Shown piece after piece: positions 1 through 11,400 of a stretch of DNA of 24,080 bases; within the stretch, counting starts at the first letter, position 1; each line of letters begins with the position of its first letter. The notes below the pieces were generated by a model that saw nothing but the letters and a program-made list of their open reading frames with translations, was not told where the DNA came from and searched no databases. Source of the stretch: Plakobranchus ocellatus (taxonomy: Eukaryota > Mollusca > Gastropoda > Plakobranchidae); assembly GCA_019648995.1 (NCBI GenBank), contig BLXT01000430.1, forward strand, positions 1,257,274-1,281,353, given 5' to 3'. Made by a program: the position numbers and the translations under genes.

Positions 1-1260
1 AAAAGCTTCTAGAGACTTAATCATGGCTGTTAATAATTGTGGGTAACATATGAGTTTGTCATTGAAGCATTCAAACAATGAATTGTGTTTAAAAAAAAGA
101 TATGTTCATGTAGACACTCTGAAAGCAAACATAAGAAGTAGAACTCAATATGTAAAAAAAAAAAAATTTCAACAACAAAACAAGAACTGCTTACAAAATG
201 TTTGATAAGTCTGAACAAGTATACAATTCTTGGAAAGCAAATCTTGACTTTAAATTTTAACCACTTGGATTGGATGAGAACAATTTCGTCCGTAACATTA
301 AGTGCGATGGGGACGATTTTGTTGGTGATAGATATCCTTTAGATTTGAAGATGTGAAAAAATTTCCCACCCTAAAAACATATTATGATTTAATGTCAGCA
401 CTCAAATGGTTAAAGTTTAGATTTAAGATAATTCAGTGGTAAAATCTATTGAATTAATTTGTCGGACAGGAGATTCATGAATCTTTGAAATTTCAAAAAT
501 TATTGACACTATTATTAAGTGATGAGATGGATAATATGTCATTTGGGTTCCAAAAAAGAATATATAGGCCTATGCCTTTTTTCAAAGATCACATAAATGA
601 ATGAGAATCTGCCTGCATTTTACCTATGAACAGGAAACATCAGCAATAGAAACATTACAAAAAAGAGGTACGTGAAAAATTTGTTGCTTATCCTGTTTCA
701 GAAAATTCTAAAATCTCCTAACAAAAGAACCCTCTTAAATAAACCCATATCATGAGTCAGATGCACTGTGAAGAGCTGAAAAAATGAGATAGCGTTTCGT
801 AGCTATAAATGAAAAATTGCGCATGCACACAAACAATCATCTGTGACAGCTACACAGTTTAACTGGGGGAAAATAAGAGGACAGAAAGTAGCCAGATGCT
901 GTAGTAAACAGAACAGTTAAAATTTCTATGTAAAGATAGAGGTAAAAATTTGAGTGCCCTGTCTGTCAATACTGTAGTCATTCTATGTATGGAAATATTT
1001 AAAAATACCCTTCTTTCATCTAAGTTCATTCAGTCAGGCATTCATAGAATTTATGCATGGGCCTAAGATGTATGCGAGAAGCTATCATGTGGTAAATGAT
1101 CTAATAAACATTTGCAGCTGTGTAATACTGAATGTCTTGATTTTTTTTTTTAAGCAACCCATGTTACCATTTTAATTTCCCCCTTACACAATTGATTAAA
1201 CACAGACTTTGATCTATTCATAACATACTTTTCTTAAAAAAAAAAAAATTCTTATTTCAC
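1..1260. other. AT-rich intron or 3' flank of the ankyrin gene, no exon seen
   Basis: Low-complexity DNA with A and T runs near 154-167, 1141-1152 and 1237-1248. A short plus-strand open stretch near 274-353 could be a decayed transposon piece but has no recognisable motif. No acceptor followed by ankyrin coding was found on the minus strand. Confidence 0.5.
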
Positions 1261-1374
1261 CTGTAAGCTACAGCATAGTGTAATGCTGTAAGCCCTTCTT
1301 CTGTCTTGGCATTGATATTGCACATTGAGTTTATAAGGAGGTCACTGATCTCAATGTTGTTCATCTGAACTGAC
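1261..1374 (-). CDS. Ankyrin gene, fifth recognised exon; gene continues left
   Basis: One base, 37 codons, two bases, between acceptor ATTCCAG and donor ACAG|GTGAAA. It encodes SVQMNNIEISDLLINS, then INAKTEEG and LTALHYAVAY. It ends in phase 2 in the middle of an ankyrin helix, so at least one more exon is needed. I found no matching phase-2 acceptor with ankyrin coding in 1-1260, so the remainder is presumed to lie outside the window. Confidence 0.85.
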
Positions 1375-2516
1375 CTGGAATGGAAAAAAAATTATGATTA
1401 TTGTTCTTATGTTGGAGGTGAAAGTTCAAGGCCAGCACCAACATCCTAGCCTAACAAGGGACTAAATGTCTGAGATTACTTGGTCAGCATGCACTAAACA
1501 AACCAAACCATTGCAGTCAATAAATAACTTTGATGAAAATCAAAAGAAGATTACCGGCATTAAAAAAAAGCAACAACAAACAAACAAACAAAAAAAAACA
1601 ACACATAACTATTTTGCTTTTTTGTTTTGTGTAAGAATATTACTATATCAGAATCTCTTCAAGACTACAAAGTAGAGGTGAAATTTTAGATGAACTAAAA
1701 ATAGAGAGTGCAGAATATCATAAATAGATTGTTACACAATAAGAGGTAACAAGCCTTTAATGGTTGAGACAATAGTTAATTCCTTTTCTTTACCATCAAC
1801 TTGATTGAGAGAAAAGTTTCTGACTTCAAAAACATCATCTAATACACAAAGTGAGCAGAACATTATTTTGCGGAGCAGCCTATAGCTTAGAAGGAACATG
1901 ACCTTCAATTAATTGCTGAGATGTATTCTATTTGCACATTAAAAACCCTTGATAAAAAAAAACCAAACAATTAAATTATTTACATTCATTTTAACTTAAC
2001 AATACCATATCGCTGATTTTGACCAAGTTTAAAATNNNCCCCCCCCCCCCCCCCCCCCCTTCCTCAATTAAAAAAAGCAAACCATAGAAAAAAAAAAGCC
2101 AAAAAGAACATTTCTACTGAATGTAAATAACTTATTCAAGACCATACTTTATCAGAGGTGTCTCAGCACCGACATCGAAGCCCAGTCTGTGTATGTTGAC
2201 ATCAGCCCCAGCATGAACCAACTCTCTTGCTACAGATGCACAGTTGGAGATAATGGCTCGATACAAAGGAGTACATCCTAAAAAAATTGATTGTTATAAT
2301 TTTGAGCCAGTGATTTCAACATTTCTCGTAGTTAAAAGGAGAAAGTATGGACATAAGTTCTAAAATTACAACTTTTGGTGTCTTTGCCTAAAGGTTTTTC
2401 ACTGTTGCAAAATGTAGGCTCAGGAATGATAATCCTGAGGGCTTTTGTGCCAAGCCTTATGGTGTGTGTTTAAGTTTGTGAGGGAGAAATAGAAGAAGAG
2501 GAGGGAAGAAAGGAAC

Positions 2517-2589
<73 letters not shown>

Positions 2590-5588
2590 ATCTGGGAACA
2601 AAGCTTAGTGAAAATTATAATCATAGATCTTCCATAATATGTAAATAAGTACATGTACTGGTGGATAAAACTTATAATACCAGCGGAAAAAAGTAAGCAC
2701 CAGTACATCTATTTAATATTTATCCTTTTTCATCGCACTCATTGATTGGGCCGATCTATCTTTCTGTCTATCTATTTATATATATTTTATATATATATAT
2801 ATTATATACATACACCTAATGAATATGTTTAGTAAATTTATTTAATACATGTATACGCTAGTTGTTGTACCCTATTGCTTGCAACATTGACATATAGTAT
2901 GACCGATTATAGCTTTGTATAAAATGGTCCTCTTGCCTCTCACTCTCGACCTACTTTCCAAATGGGACATGAAACCCATGCAAAAGAGGACCAAGCATAA
3001 TTTATTTATTTTATTTATGTTTGATTTCTTTGCATGCCTAAAATTGCATTTGGGCATGCTGGTTTTGCATGAATCAAGCAATAGTCTAAATTTTCGAAAA
3101 GTTTGGTAAAACATATTTTTTACAGGGAAAATGATTTTTTTAATATGCATTCTTTTCCTAACTAATATGAGTAACATCCCATATATTAGGTAGGCCTATG
3201 GATCCAGCATTATATCATAATTATGTTTAACATTTTGAAACATTGAAAAACATTATTGGCCAACATTACCATAAGCTGGGATTTCAAAATAGATTAATAA
3301 AAATTAAATTAGGAATTGCTTGATGTTGATAAACTGATGAAAAAGTTAATTAAAAACATGCTTTTTTGCTAAATACAATCTGAGATACATATGCACCAGA
3401 ACCAATGACAAAATTGCTTAAATTAAACTTTTAATACACTTTGAAAAACAGTGTGCCTCAAAACTGACATGACTAGCTGTAAGCAGGAATGTTTGGAAAA
3501 ATGTATTAAAAAAAAAATAACAAAAATTTAATTCAAAAGGTTAATGATAAACGATTACCTGTTTCTTTGTCCACAACATTCACCTCACACGTTTTGTCTG
3601 TAAGAAGTTGTTTGGCAAGTTCTAGGTCTTTTTTCATGGCAGCCCACCTGAAAAATATTGCTGTACCTTTTATTTTCATGAATGTCTATTATTTATGCAC
3701 AACAAGTGCGGGTGGAATTATTAAAATATGTTTTAATTATATTGGAATGTGTTTTTCTAGTACTGGTACTTTTACAAACCATCTAGATCTGCTGGACTCA
3801 CCAAGTGTCATGCGCTACAAAAATGGACCCTGGCTGCATTAAAATGAGTAACATATTAGCATACCCCCGACTTGTTTGTAAGGCCTCTAAATTTATTGGA
3901 CTCAGCAAGCGTCTCACACTAAAAAAAGAAGGGAGCCTCATACACTCTCTCCTCTCTTGACTTAGAGCCTGAGGCAGACCTGACCCAAACCTGTGTGTAC
4001 ATATGATTTTCTACATGTATGTGCATGAAAAATGTGTCTCTTTTTTTATCAAATTATAATTTTTCTGTTTTTTTTTTCATTTTTTGGCTTTGACCAGATA
4101 GCTTCTTTTTATATTATAAATTCGGAATCTAGAGGGATGCCTATACCCAAGTACTTACCAAATAGCACGGCGTCCAAGCTTTGTTTCAGCATTGACATCT
4201 GCATGTTTAGGCTTGGCTTTCATAAGTGTGTGCACCATATCTACATGACCAAGCTCACTGGCAAGAATAATGGCAGTGGGACGAACAGGATCTCTTAGAT
4301 CAACATCTTCTACATCTACCTCTCTTTGTTTCAGCATCTTCTTCACCTGCATAAATGAGCAATGGGAGTTTGGGTTCTTTCAGAGGCTAAAGGAAAATCA
4401 CAATATCTTTTTGACAATTTTCCAAGTGTCCTCTTGTCCCATTGGGGTGCTAATGGTTCAATACCCAGCCAATCTGCCCTGATTGATATCGAAGAGTCCT
4501 CTCTCTGTGGATCTGAGTTTGAGTTTGAGCCTAACATTAATGTCCTTTCCTGCCAAGGGCCTAAAAGTCTGAAATCACATGTAGCACTCTTAATAATCTC
4601 AGGTATGCAGACGATACAGTTTTAATACAAGAATCAGATAAACAACTGCAAAACCTTTTTGATGTTGTTGTTTTAGAGAGCAAAAGAAAGGGCATGTCTT
4701 AGAATGTGAAAAAAAAAACAAAATGCACGGCCATCTAATCATTCAAACCCAAATGCAATCTCGATAGAAGAGGTAAAAAAAATCAAACAAATTAAAAAAT
4801 TCAACTATCTTAGCTACCTGTTAACATCAGATGGTAGATGCATAATGAAATAACTGAAAGAATAGCCATGGCCAAAGACACATTCCAAAACTTGAAACCA
4901 ATGCTGACAAACATAAGTATGGACACCAAAATAAGGTTAATAAAAATAGCTGTATGGTAGTGAGTGTAGGACAACAAGCAAAGAAGCAGAGAGAAAACTG
5001 AAAGCAAAGGAGATGTCGTTTATCAGAAGAATGACGATGATATCATGGACGGAAAAAAGTCCAATGAAAGAGGCTTATCTTGAGTGATCATTAGTTTTAA
5101 AATCATAAGATGGAGGCAATTACAAATTTTAGGGCTCGTATGCTGACATATGGGTTTAGAACCCTAAGCAATCACAGGAAAGATTGAAGGTAGACAGAGA
5201 ATAGGTTTTATGGAGAGCTGTAAGTCATGGGCAACAGGTAATGATAGCATAATGGTACGCAGAGAGTACTTTCTTCATTGATTTTTTTTATTTCCATAAG
5301 GGCAAGATTTGTAATTAAAAGTTGTAAGATTACTATTTCTCAATACAGACAGGTCTAGGATAAGACCTGTTAGCTTTTTATACCACACAATGTTTAGTCC
5401 TTATGAATCATCAAATTTACCAAATAAGTGGTTGAACTCCATTTTTCTTTTCAAGGAGTCTTGACCAAACAGCTGGCTAGGATATTTAGAATGATAACTA
5501 ACCTTATCACAGTCTTGTAATTTGACTGCGTTGAAGAAATCAAGCAAATGTGGATTCTGTTTAACTTGATGTGCCATCTTAGATTCAT
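1261..5588 (-). CDS. Ankyrin-repeat protein, five exons, 3'-partial (gene level)
   Basis: Minus-strand exons at 5503-5588, 4159-4346, 3559-3647, 2148-2277 and 1261-1374 join without a frame break; every boundary is GT/AG and every phase agrees. The joined product is about 200 residues of ankyrin-type helix-turn-helix repeats, seen in fragments such as RPTAIILASELGHVDMV, GCTPLYRAIISNCASVA and GLTALHYAVAY. Such repeats are protein-binding scaffolds; partner and pathway cannot be told from sequence. The probable start is the ATG at 5577-5575 (MAHQVKQNPHLLDFFNAV), because a short acidic lead and a repeat-like helix follow it, but coding could continue into an exon further right. The donor at 1260 shows that the gene continues past the left edge. 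No other domain (SOCS box, kinase, death domain) is visible, so I do not assign a named family. Confidence 0.85.
1375..2147 (-). other. Intron of the ankyrin gene with an N/poly-C scar
   Basis: AT-rich intron with several A runs and (CAAA)-like tracts near 1571-1605. Three N (2036-2038) lie directly before 21 C (2039-2059). I see nothing coding. Confidence 0.7.
2036..2059. other. Ns followed by a 21-C homopolymer, likely assembly scar
   Basis: NNN is followed at once by exactly 21 C, in otherwise AT-rich DNA. The same arrangement (Ns, then exactly 21 C) recurs at 12713-12741, which points to a sequencing or gap-filling limit at G/C homopolymers and not to biology. Confidence 0.8.
2148..2277 (-). 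CDS. Ankyrin gene, fourth recognised exon
   Basis: Two bases, 42 codons, two bases. The acceptor is ATTTTTTTAG and the donor is AAA|GTATGG, a weaker but acceptable site. It encodes CTPLYRAIISNCASVA, then ELVHAGADVNIH and GAETPLIK. The repeat hallmarks TPLxxAI and HAGADVN are the most canonical in this protein. Confidence 0.88.
2521..2586. repeat. (GA)33 microsatellite
   Basis: A perfect 66-bp GA dinucleotide run in the ankyrin gene intron. On the minus strand it produces a spurious Ser-Leu reading frame. Confidence 0.97.
2773..2811. repeat. (TA)n-rich microsatellite
   Basis: Interrupted TA/TTTATA tract following a TCTA-type tetranucleotide stretch. Simple repeat only. Confidence 0.8.
3559..3647 (-). 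CDS. Ankyrin gene, third recognised exon
   Basis: One base, 29 codons, one base, between acceptor ATTTTTCAG and donor ACAG|GTAATC. It encodes WAAMKKDLELAKQLL and then VNVVDKET, the outer helix and hairpin of an ankyrin repeat. The final G pairs with GA of the next exon to make the Gly of G-C-T-P-L, the usual turn into the following repeat, so the join is supported by both phase and motif. Confidence 0.85.
3648..4158 (-). other. Intron of the ankyrin gene
   Basis: About 510 bp with a T-rich tract near 4039-4085. No exon or recognisable element. Confidence 0.7.
4159..4346 (-). CDS. Ankyrin gene, second recognised exon
   Basis: 62 codons plus two bases, between acceptor TTTATGCAG and a strong donor TTTG|GTAAGT. 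It encodes the clear ankyrin repeat RPTAIILASELGHVDMV and a following HADVNAETKLGRRAIW. The last codon is split TG|G with the next exon, giving W-W-A across the junction. An inverted stretch of LINE-derived DNA lies in the intron to its right. Confidence 0.88.
4590..5275 (+). pseudogene. Decayed LINE (non-LTR) reverse transcriptase, C-terminal part
   Basis: Plus-strand relic antisense inside the intron between the first two ankyrin exons. The catalytic box of the palm is legible: RYADDTVLI, with YADD at 4604-4615, followed by LQNLFDVVVLESKRKG. Further on, and in shifting frames, come ITERIAMAKDTFQNL, TKIRLIKIAVW, MISWTEK (near 5035) and finally KIEGRQRIGFME with SWATGND. This order (YADD box, thumb, then the RISWxxK and RGRQR regions) matches the C-terminal half of endonuclease-type LINE ORF2 proteins common in invertebrates. 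Stops and frameshifts are frequent, so it cannot be active. The N-terminal half (endonuclease, first palm motifs) is absent, as expected of a 5'-truncated copy. The clade is not determined. Confidence 0.85.
5503..5588 (-). CDS. Ankyrin gene, first recognised exon (probable start codon)
   Basis: The acceptor is TTCTTCCTACAG, preceded by a pyrimidine-rich tract, and the donor is AAG|GTTAGT. The exon holds two leading bases plus 28 codons and ends in phase 0 with LQDCDK, which runs straight into VKKML of the next exon. The ATG at 5577-5575 is the only in-frame Met and starts MAHQVKQNPHLLDFF. If it is the true start, the upstream bases of the exon are 5' UTR. If not, a phase-1 exon must lie to the right. 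Confidence 0.75.
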
Positions 5589-8340
5589 CTGTAGGAAGAA
5601 CATCAACAATTCTGAAAGGGAACTTAGCTTGTAAAACTCAAACACTTTGTTTACTTGGTATTCCATTCTTGCAATTTTATCATGTGTGAACTATGCACAA
5701 AGCACGTATACATGGTCTCACTTTCTGTTTCTCAAGTTCTCTCAATTCATAATTTTTTATTTCAAAATCATTTTGGTGGCAACATAGCAATACTTTGATC
5801 AGGATAGCTTTTTAAAGCAAAAACAAATTGCTTGAAAACGCTTAATTTTTATGAAATTGTGGACATTTTAACGAATACAAATTGACTTTTTTGTCAAACT
5901 TATTCAGATACATCATTTGTGTACCAAACCTCTGAGGCGACGTCTTTGAGAATAAGAACTTTAGAGGTTTGATGTACGCGCCATTGGTATGTCATCCTTA
6001 AGCCTTAATTTAGCTGTTAGATCAATATCTCAAGCCTAGATCTAGGACATCTCAATAATTTGCATTGACTAGTTCATTGTTTATCTTCAAATCTTGTTTG
6101 AAAGGAGATACAAAACAAACCCAACTTATTATTGTCTTTTACTAAAACACACACTGAATTAATAGCAGTCATTCAATTGGTTTAACCCTGATAAGTGTGA
6201 AAAATGTCACAAGTATTTTCTTTACCTTTCTTTTTTTTCAACTTTATATGGAAGACTTTTGATTAATTATAACACTTGATGAGTAGCTTTTGTGTATTAT
6301 TTATCCATTATCCAATTCCCTTTTAAGTTACATTTAGGCCTAAATCTACATCTCTTCAATAAAAAAAACAAAACATTCGGATAAGTCCTACTCTATGAAA
6401 AATACAAATCTAAATTCTGCGTTCTTGACACACATGCCTTTCTTTATTCTATATTCTATATATGCAGATTTATGGGAGAAACGAAATGTTCTGTGCAGAC
6501 ATCGTTGATCTAGATCCACATCTATAAACTATCAAAATCTAAAATTTTTTTGAGCCAGCCGGTGTAAGATTGACACCACCTCTAGATCTAGATCATTTCA
6601 ATTTCCCGAAAAAAAAAGGTGTATTTTAGGCTAGACACTCCTGCATTATCATAAATATGTCCAATTATCGTATGTTTGCAGTCTAAAAATTCAGTTGATT
6701 AAATGGTAGGTTATTAAATGTAAATTCTTAAATTAAGTCTTGGAAAGGAATCCTAGGCTCACTGTTATTATTATTATTATTTTTTTTATCCTTAGTGGAC
6801 ATAAATGTACCTCCAAAAATGGAAAAACATTAACAAAAAAATCAACAACAATAAAGCATGCATTGTGTTGGCTACCTGCCACATGCTCTGCGTCTCCTTG
6901 AATAAAATCCGATTAATACGTAACGAATGTTAGAACCTTATGGTCTATTTCTAAGTCCTTCATAGACTTATCGATCTGGTTCTTGCAATAACAATAGGGT
7001 CATCGAGATCCCTTGCAATTAAATACATGTGCTTATACGCAAATATAAGGTTTTTAACTGTGAACTTAGACCCGACAACTGATCTACACAATGTAACATT
7101 TCACTCTGGACTCATCGATTTACAGCAGTAGCGTCCTTAGAAACATTAATGAGTCAAGGGAGACTATGCATAAAAACTAGGCCTACTACCGCAGCGATAT
7201 TTTCACTAACTCGGCACTAGGCTTTGACCCATTATCCTGTCTGGATGATGGTAGTTAAACTTGGTGATATCTTGGCACAGCAATACAGTTTTTTTTTTAA
7301 AATCAAATTCATCAACATGCAGTCATCGGTATCACGAGCCTCAAATCCTCCCGTTTTTCTATTGCGCTAAGGAAGTCGTTATTTTGCCCAATAGCTGTAC
7401 CCGTTGTTTCATTATTTTATAGTGGCATGAACTTGTCATTGTTTTCACTTTTACTTATGTCAGGCCCTATTGTGGTTATTTCTTTTTTTAGTACTTTTTA
7501 AAACTTAAATTATCACTGTTACATCTTTTAAAAAAGTTTTATTATAAAAAGACAAGATAAATTAGGAAAGATAAACTTAAATTAAATGGGATAAAAAGCA
7601 AACCGCAGAGTGGTACATTGAAAATTTTGCCTTTATTATGGCTTAATCAGAACAGTAAATAGGAACAAAATTGTCATGCTAATGTTCTGATGATAGTAAT
7701 TTGTCAGACCAAAGGGAAACATTTAAGTATTCAAGTGTATTGAGTAATTTTGCTCCTAATAGTTGAAGTTGATGATTGTTTTGGCTACTACTTTACTACA
7801 CCAACTGCCCCCGCATCTTCAGGATCCTTAAAGCTAATTTACTTGTTCCCGTGGGTGCCGTACCTGCATTAAAAACAAATGTCCCTCTCACTTTTTTTTT
7901 AAATGGGGTAGTAGTAATAGCTCTTGGTAAGTTTTTTTTCTTTTGATCTGTGCCTTGAGCATGTTTCATGTAATGAACAAAAAGAGTCTTCCTGTGCTTA
8001 GGCCAATAATTATACCGTCAATGTTACCAAAGATCTAAAAAAAAATAACGATTGCACGCTTTTTTAAACTGTTGTTTCATCATATACATTTTTACAGTTA
8101 ATATTCTTATCTGAAAGCGGTGTTAACAAAACCGAAGCCGCGGTGGGCAAATAATATATATGTACGAAAAAGGCAAGAAGGCTAAAAGTGCAAAAATTGC
8201 GACAAATTAAGAAAAAGAACCGAGTTCTTTATATAGCTCAATAGCTTCCCATGCTAACTGGTAGGCCATCAAAAAATTATTTGATCTATAAGATATAAGA
8301 TGTAGCAGTGTAGACTTACCTTTAATTATTTTTGCAATCA
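5589..8340. other. Upstream region of the ankyrin gene, no coding found
   Basis: Either the 5' part of the ankyrin gene (UTR exons, long first intron, promoter) or intergenic DNA. It contains the words TCTAGATCTAGATC (near 6582), homopolymers, and a 13-bp stem with a two-base bulge at 5921-5977. The minus-strand sequence GATTGCAAAAATAATTAAAG|GTAAGT gives a strong donor at 8320, a possible noncoding first exon. No promoter motif can be fixed with confidence. Confidence 0.45.
5921..5977. repeat. Imperfect inverted repeat
   Basis: The arms are GTACCAAACCTCT at 5921-5933 and AGAGGTTTGATGTAC at 5963-5977. They pair over 13 bp with a two-base bulge around a 29-nt spacer. It could be a chance hairpin or the remnant of a small inverted-repeat element. 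Confidence 0.6.
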
Positions 8341-8343
8341 ATC

Positions 8344-8490
8344 CATAGTCTTCACTTTAATCCAGGAATATAAATACATGTACTGGAAGAAGTCTCTTTC
8401 TCTTTCCCTTTTTAAATCGACTCATAGCTTTCACTCTAATCCAGGAATATAAATACATGTACTAGAAGAGGTCTCTTTCTCTTTCCCTCG
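8344..8490. repeat. Two-copy tandem duplication, 79-bp period
   Basis: The segment from CATAG at 8344 recurs at 8423 with a few substitutions. Both copies share the core CCAGGAATATAAATACATG and a CTCTTTCTCTTTCCC end. The period measured at two points is 79 bp. It lies beside the candidate donor at 8320. Confidence 0.88.
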
Positions 8491-11400
8491 TCTCCCTCTT
8501 GCTAACTTGCTGTCATACTACCTTTGATAATTTCTCACCCCTTTCCCTATTACCAAAGGCCTCTGTTAGTTTTATTTTCCTGTTTTATTTTTTTGTGTTT
8601 TTTTTTTCGCTTTATGTAAAGTACCTATTCATCCCAAGCGCTCAAAATTGAGTGACATTCTTTGCCTTATCTACAAAACGAATCCAAATCACCAATTCAT
8701 AGTCTTTCCCCCTGGGCTTCCTCAGCTAGTGTGCTGCCATTTTGCCAGGTTGGCTAGTGTAGAGTGTAGGCACAGTGGATAAGACAGTCTTGAAAGATGT
8801 ACATATATTCAGGATTAAGATCAAGAACCAATGAAATATTAGTCAGTGCGAAAGATTTTTATTCCTTCCAATGGTTTAAGATATAAATTATGTTATTTGA
8901 TGTTTTTATGTCATCTTTTTCATCGTTAGTGCCTCATTTTTTTTTTTTTTTGATATAAGACAACAAATTCATGCTTTAGGCCTTACTATTTTCCCTGTTA
9001 TTGTTTATAAAGATTAGATTCAGATCAAGTGTGAAACCAAAAGTCCTGACTTTTAATCTATCCTGTCTTGAATGGAGAGAAAACCATCTTTGTCTTTCTG
9101 ATCTTTGATATTACTACTAATAAATTATGAAATGACTTTGATCAAATATTTTAAATGCTGTAGTTCTAATCAAGTGAATTGAGGAGCAACATACAAAGAA
9201 GGTAGTGGTTGGAGACATACTTTAATGTTTGGCCTATTACTAGGCACTTTTATTACTTTTAGAGTGTAAACATGTATTGTTGTGGCATAACAGTATTATA
9301 TGAGAAGAGTAAAAACATAACAGATGGTATTTCATTTCATCAAACAATTTATTTCATTTCACTTGCAAGTTTGTTTGCAAAAAGTCAAATACAAGAAACT
9401 ATAGTATAACAATTAAAATTAATAAATAACCAGGTCATACTTATCGACGAAGACAACCTGACTTTTTTTCGTCTAACTTTACATTTTCTACAATTCATTA
9501 ACATCAGAGAAAATACAAAGAACAAAAACACTTTTCAGCAGTGACATGAGGGAGTTGATCATCAAGACTGAACTAAAAACATGAGGATAAAATATATAGA
9601 CAATAAATGTATTTTGGAAAATTTGGGAAGGCTTACTACTACAACATTTGTATGGCTGTGCTGTCCTTTTGTGCCTTGACATAAGTCAAGCTAACAAAAA
9701 AAAAATAATAAAATAAAAACAAGGTACACATTTCTCCACTCTGGTGTAAGTCTACTTATTCTGCAAAAAAGAACAAAAGAAAGATTTATGGGGGTGGGAG
9801 GGGTGAGGAATTTCATAAGATTATATATCATTATATGAACAGATGAGTTAAAAGCTTTTCCTAAATATTATGTAACAATTTTTTCTTGCTTTAAAAAAAT
9901 GTCTCTATATTCCAAATACTTTTCTCATGGTTTATTAATGTTTAATTTCACTTCTATACCTTAATACTAAACAACATTTTTATTCACTTTTCTTGATTTT
10001 TAAAAAAATCTCCCATATCAATAACATACATAAAAAGCAGGATCAACTAGGAACTCTAAACATTACTCAACTCTAAGAAGAGCTGAAAGATATGTGAATT
10101 ATATGCTAGTTTTTATTTAAAAGATAAAAGGGTTTTTTTTGTTTAACTTCTTCTCAGTGCTTTTTAACTTACACAATTTTAACTACTATATCTTGGCAAA
10201 AGAACCAACGTAAATTGTGTCCAGTTTGCATCATTATAAATCTAACAGAATGCAGTTTTAGGCTGGATAATTGTTGAACATCTTTAAAATGAAGTTTGTG
10301 ATTCATCTGGATCATCTCAAAACTTTTCTTTGCCTCTGCATTTATCTTACCCTTTTAGCATTCAGCTACAATAATAACTATAAAATTACAAAAAAAAATT
10401 CTTAAAGATAAAGTTACAGCTCTACGCTTTGATTCATGACTTTGACTTGGAATGGCTTGAGTTATTGTATTTCAAAACCAATGTGCTTAACTGGCTATGT
10501 CAGAATAAGTTAAAGAGAATCATGAGGAAGAGTGTACAAATTTGAGCAAATCACACAGCATTCTTTTTGCCTTATGCTATTAACTAATTGCTTCATCACT
10601 CTAGATATAAATATAATTGTAATGTTTGTTCTGTCTTTGCCTCTCTTACCCTCTATTAATCAAATGACCTGAAAGCGTGAAAATGAATCACCCAATGGCT
10701 ATACCTATATATTGTATTGCCTCAAAATTACATGTATTTTGAAAGAAATGCATCAACTGGACACAAAGATACTAATATCATATAATCAATGAATTTATCA
10801 AGTGGGGGCAGGTGTAGAAATAACTCCTGTCAAACCTGTGAACATATGGCAGTTATAAACTGGTACAGAATGTTAAGAAAAATCAGTCTAAAATTTGATC
10901 ATGAATTTCTGAAACAATGCATGGACCTGTACAATTCTTCTTTGAAAAATTAAACCAGAGCTCTTTTCAGAACACATTTGTTGGTGTTAGATTGCAAGTT
11001 TCTTTGAGAGGTCAAAAAGCTTTCTCTCAGTAATATCAATCATAAAAACATTTTCAACAAATAGAATAATTATCATTCAGCAAAACAAAAAGCAAAGAAA
11101 GATTTTTTAAAATATCAATAGAAAAAGGCTAAATGAAATAGTCAAAAAAAAAAAAAGCATTGCACAAAAGTAAAATGAATGTGACAAAAGAATGACACTA
11201 TCTACATGCTATTTGCCGATTAAACAATACAAACTTCCACTTTGAAGTATTTATCAAATGAAAGTTTTCAGCAGTTGCCTTGCAAGTAAGTTTTCATTGA
11301 TTAAGGATACACAAGATCTCTGAAGTGGCACAGCCCACAAACTTGCAATCAGGCGATATAAATTGACTCTTTTATTTTTTTAAGTAACATCAAATTATTG

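Larger units (their letters stand above)
2278..3558 (-). other. Intron of the ankyrin gene with microsatellites
   Basis: Contains the (GA)n tract at 2521-2586 and an AT-rich microsatellite near 2773-2811. The remaining sequence shows open frames of at most about 100 codons on both strands with no domain signature. Confidence 0.7.

Noticed and set aside
270..620. Plus-strand fragments suggestive of a transposase
   Set aside because: Short, frame-broken pieces without catalytic residues or inverted repeats. Too weak to annotate.
2457..2708. Minus-strand frame with a long Ser-Leu run
   Set aside because: Product of the GA microsatellite only.
4434..4480. tRNA B-box-like GGTTCAATACC as tRNA gene or SINE head
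   Set aside because: No matching A box, anticodon arm or acceptor stem could be made around it.
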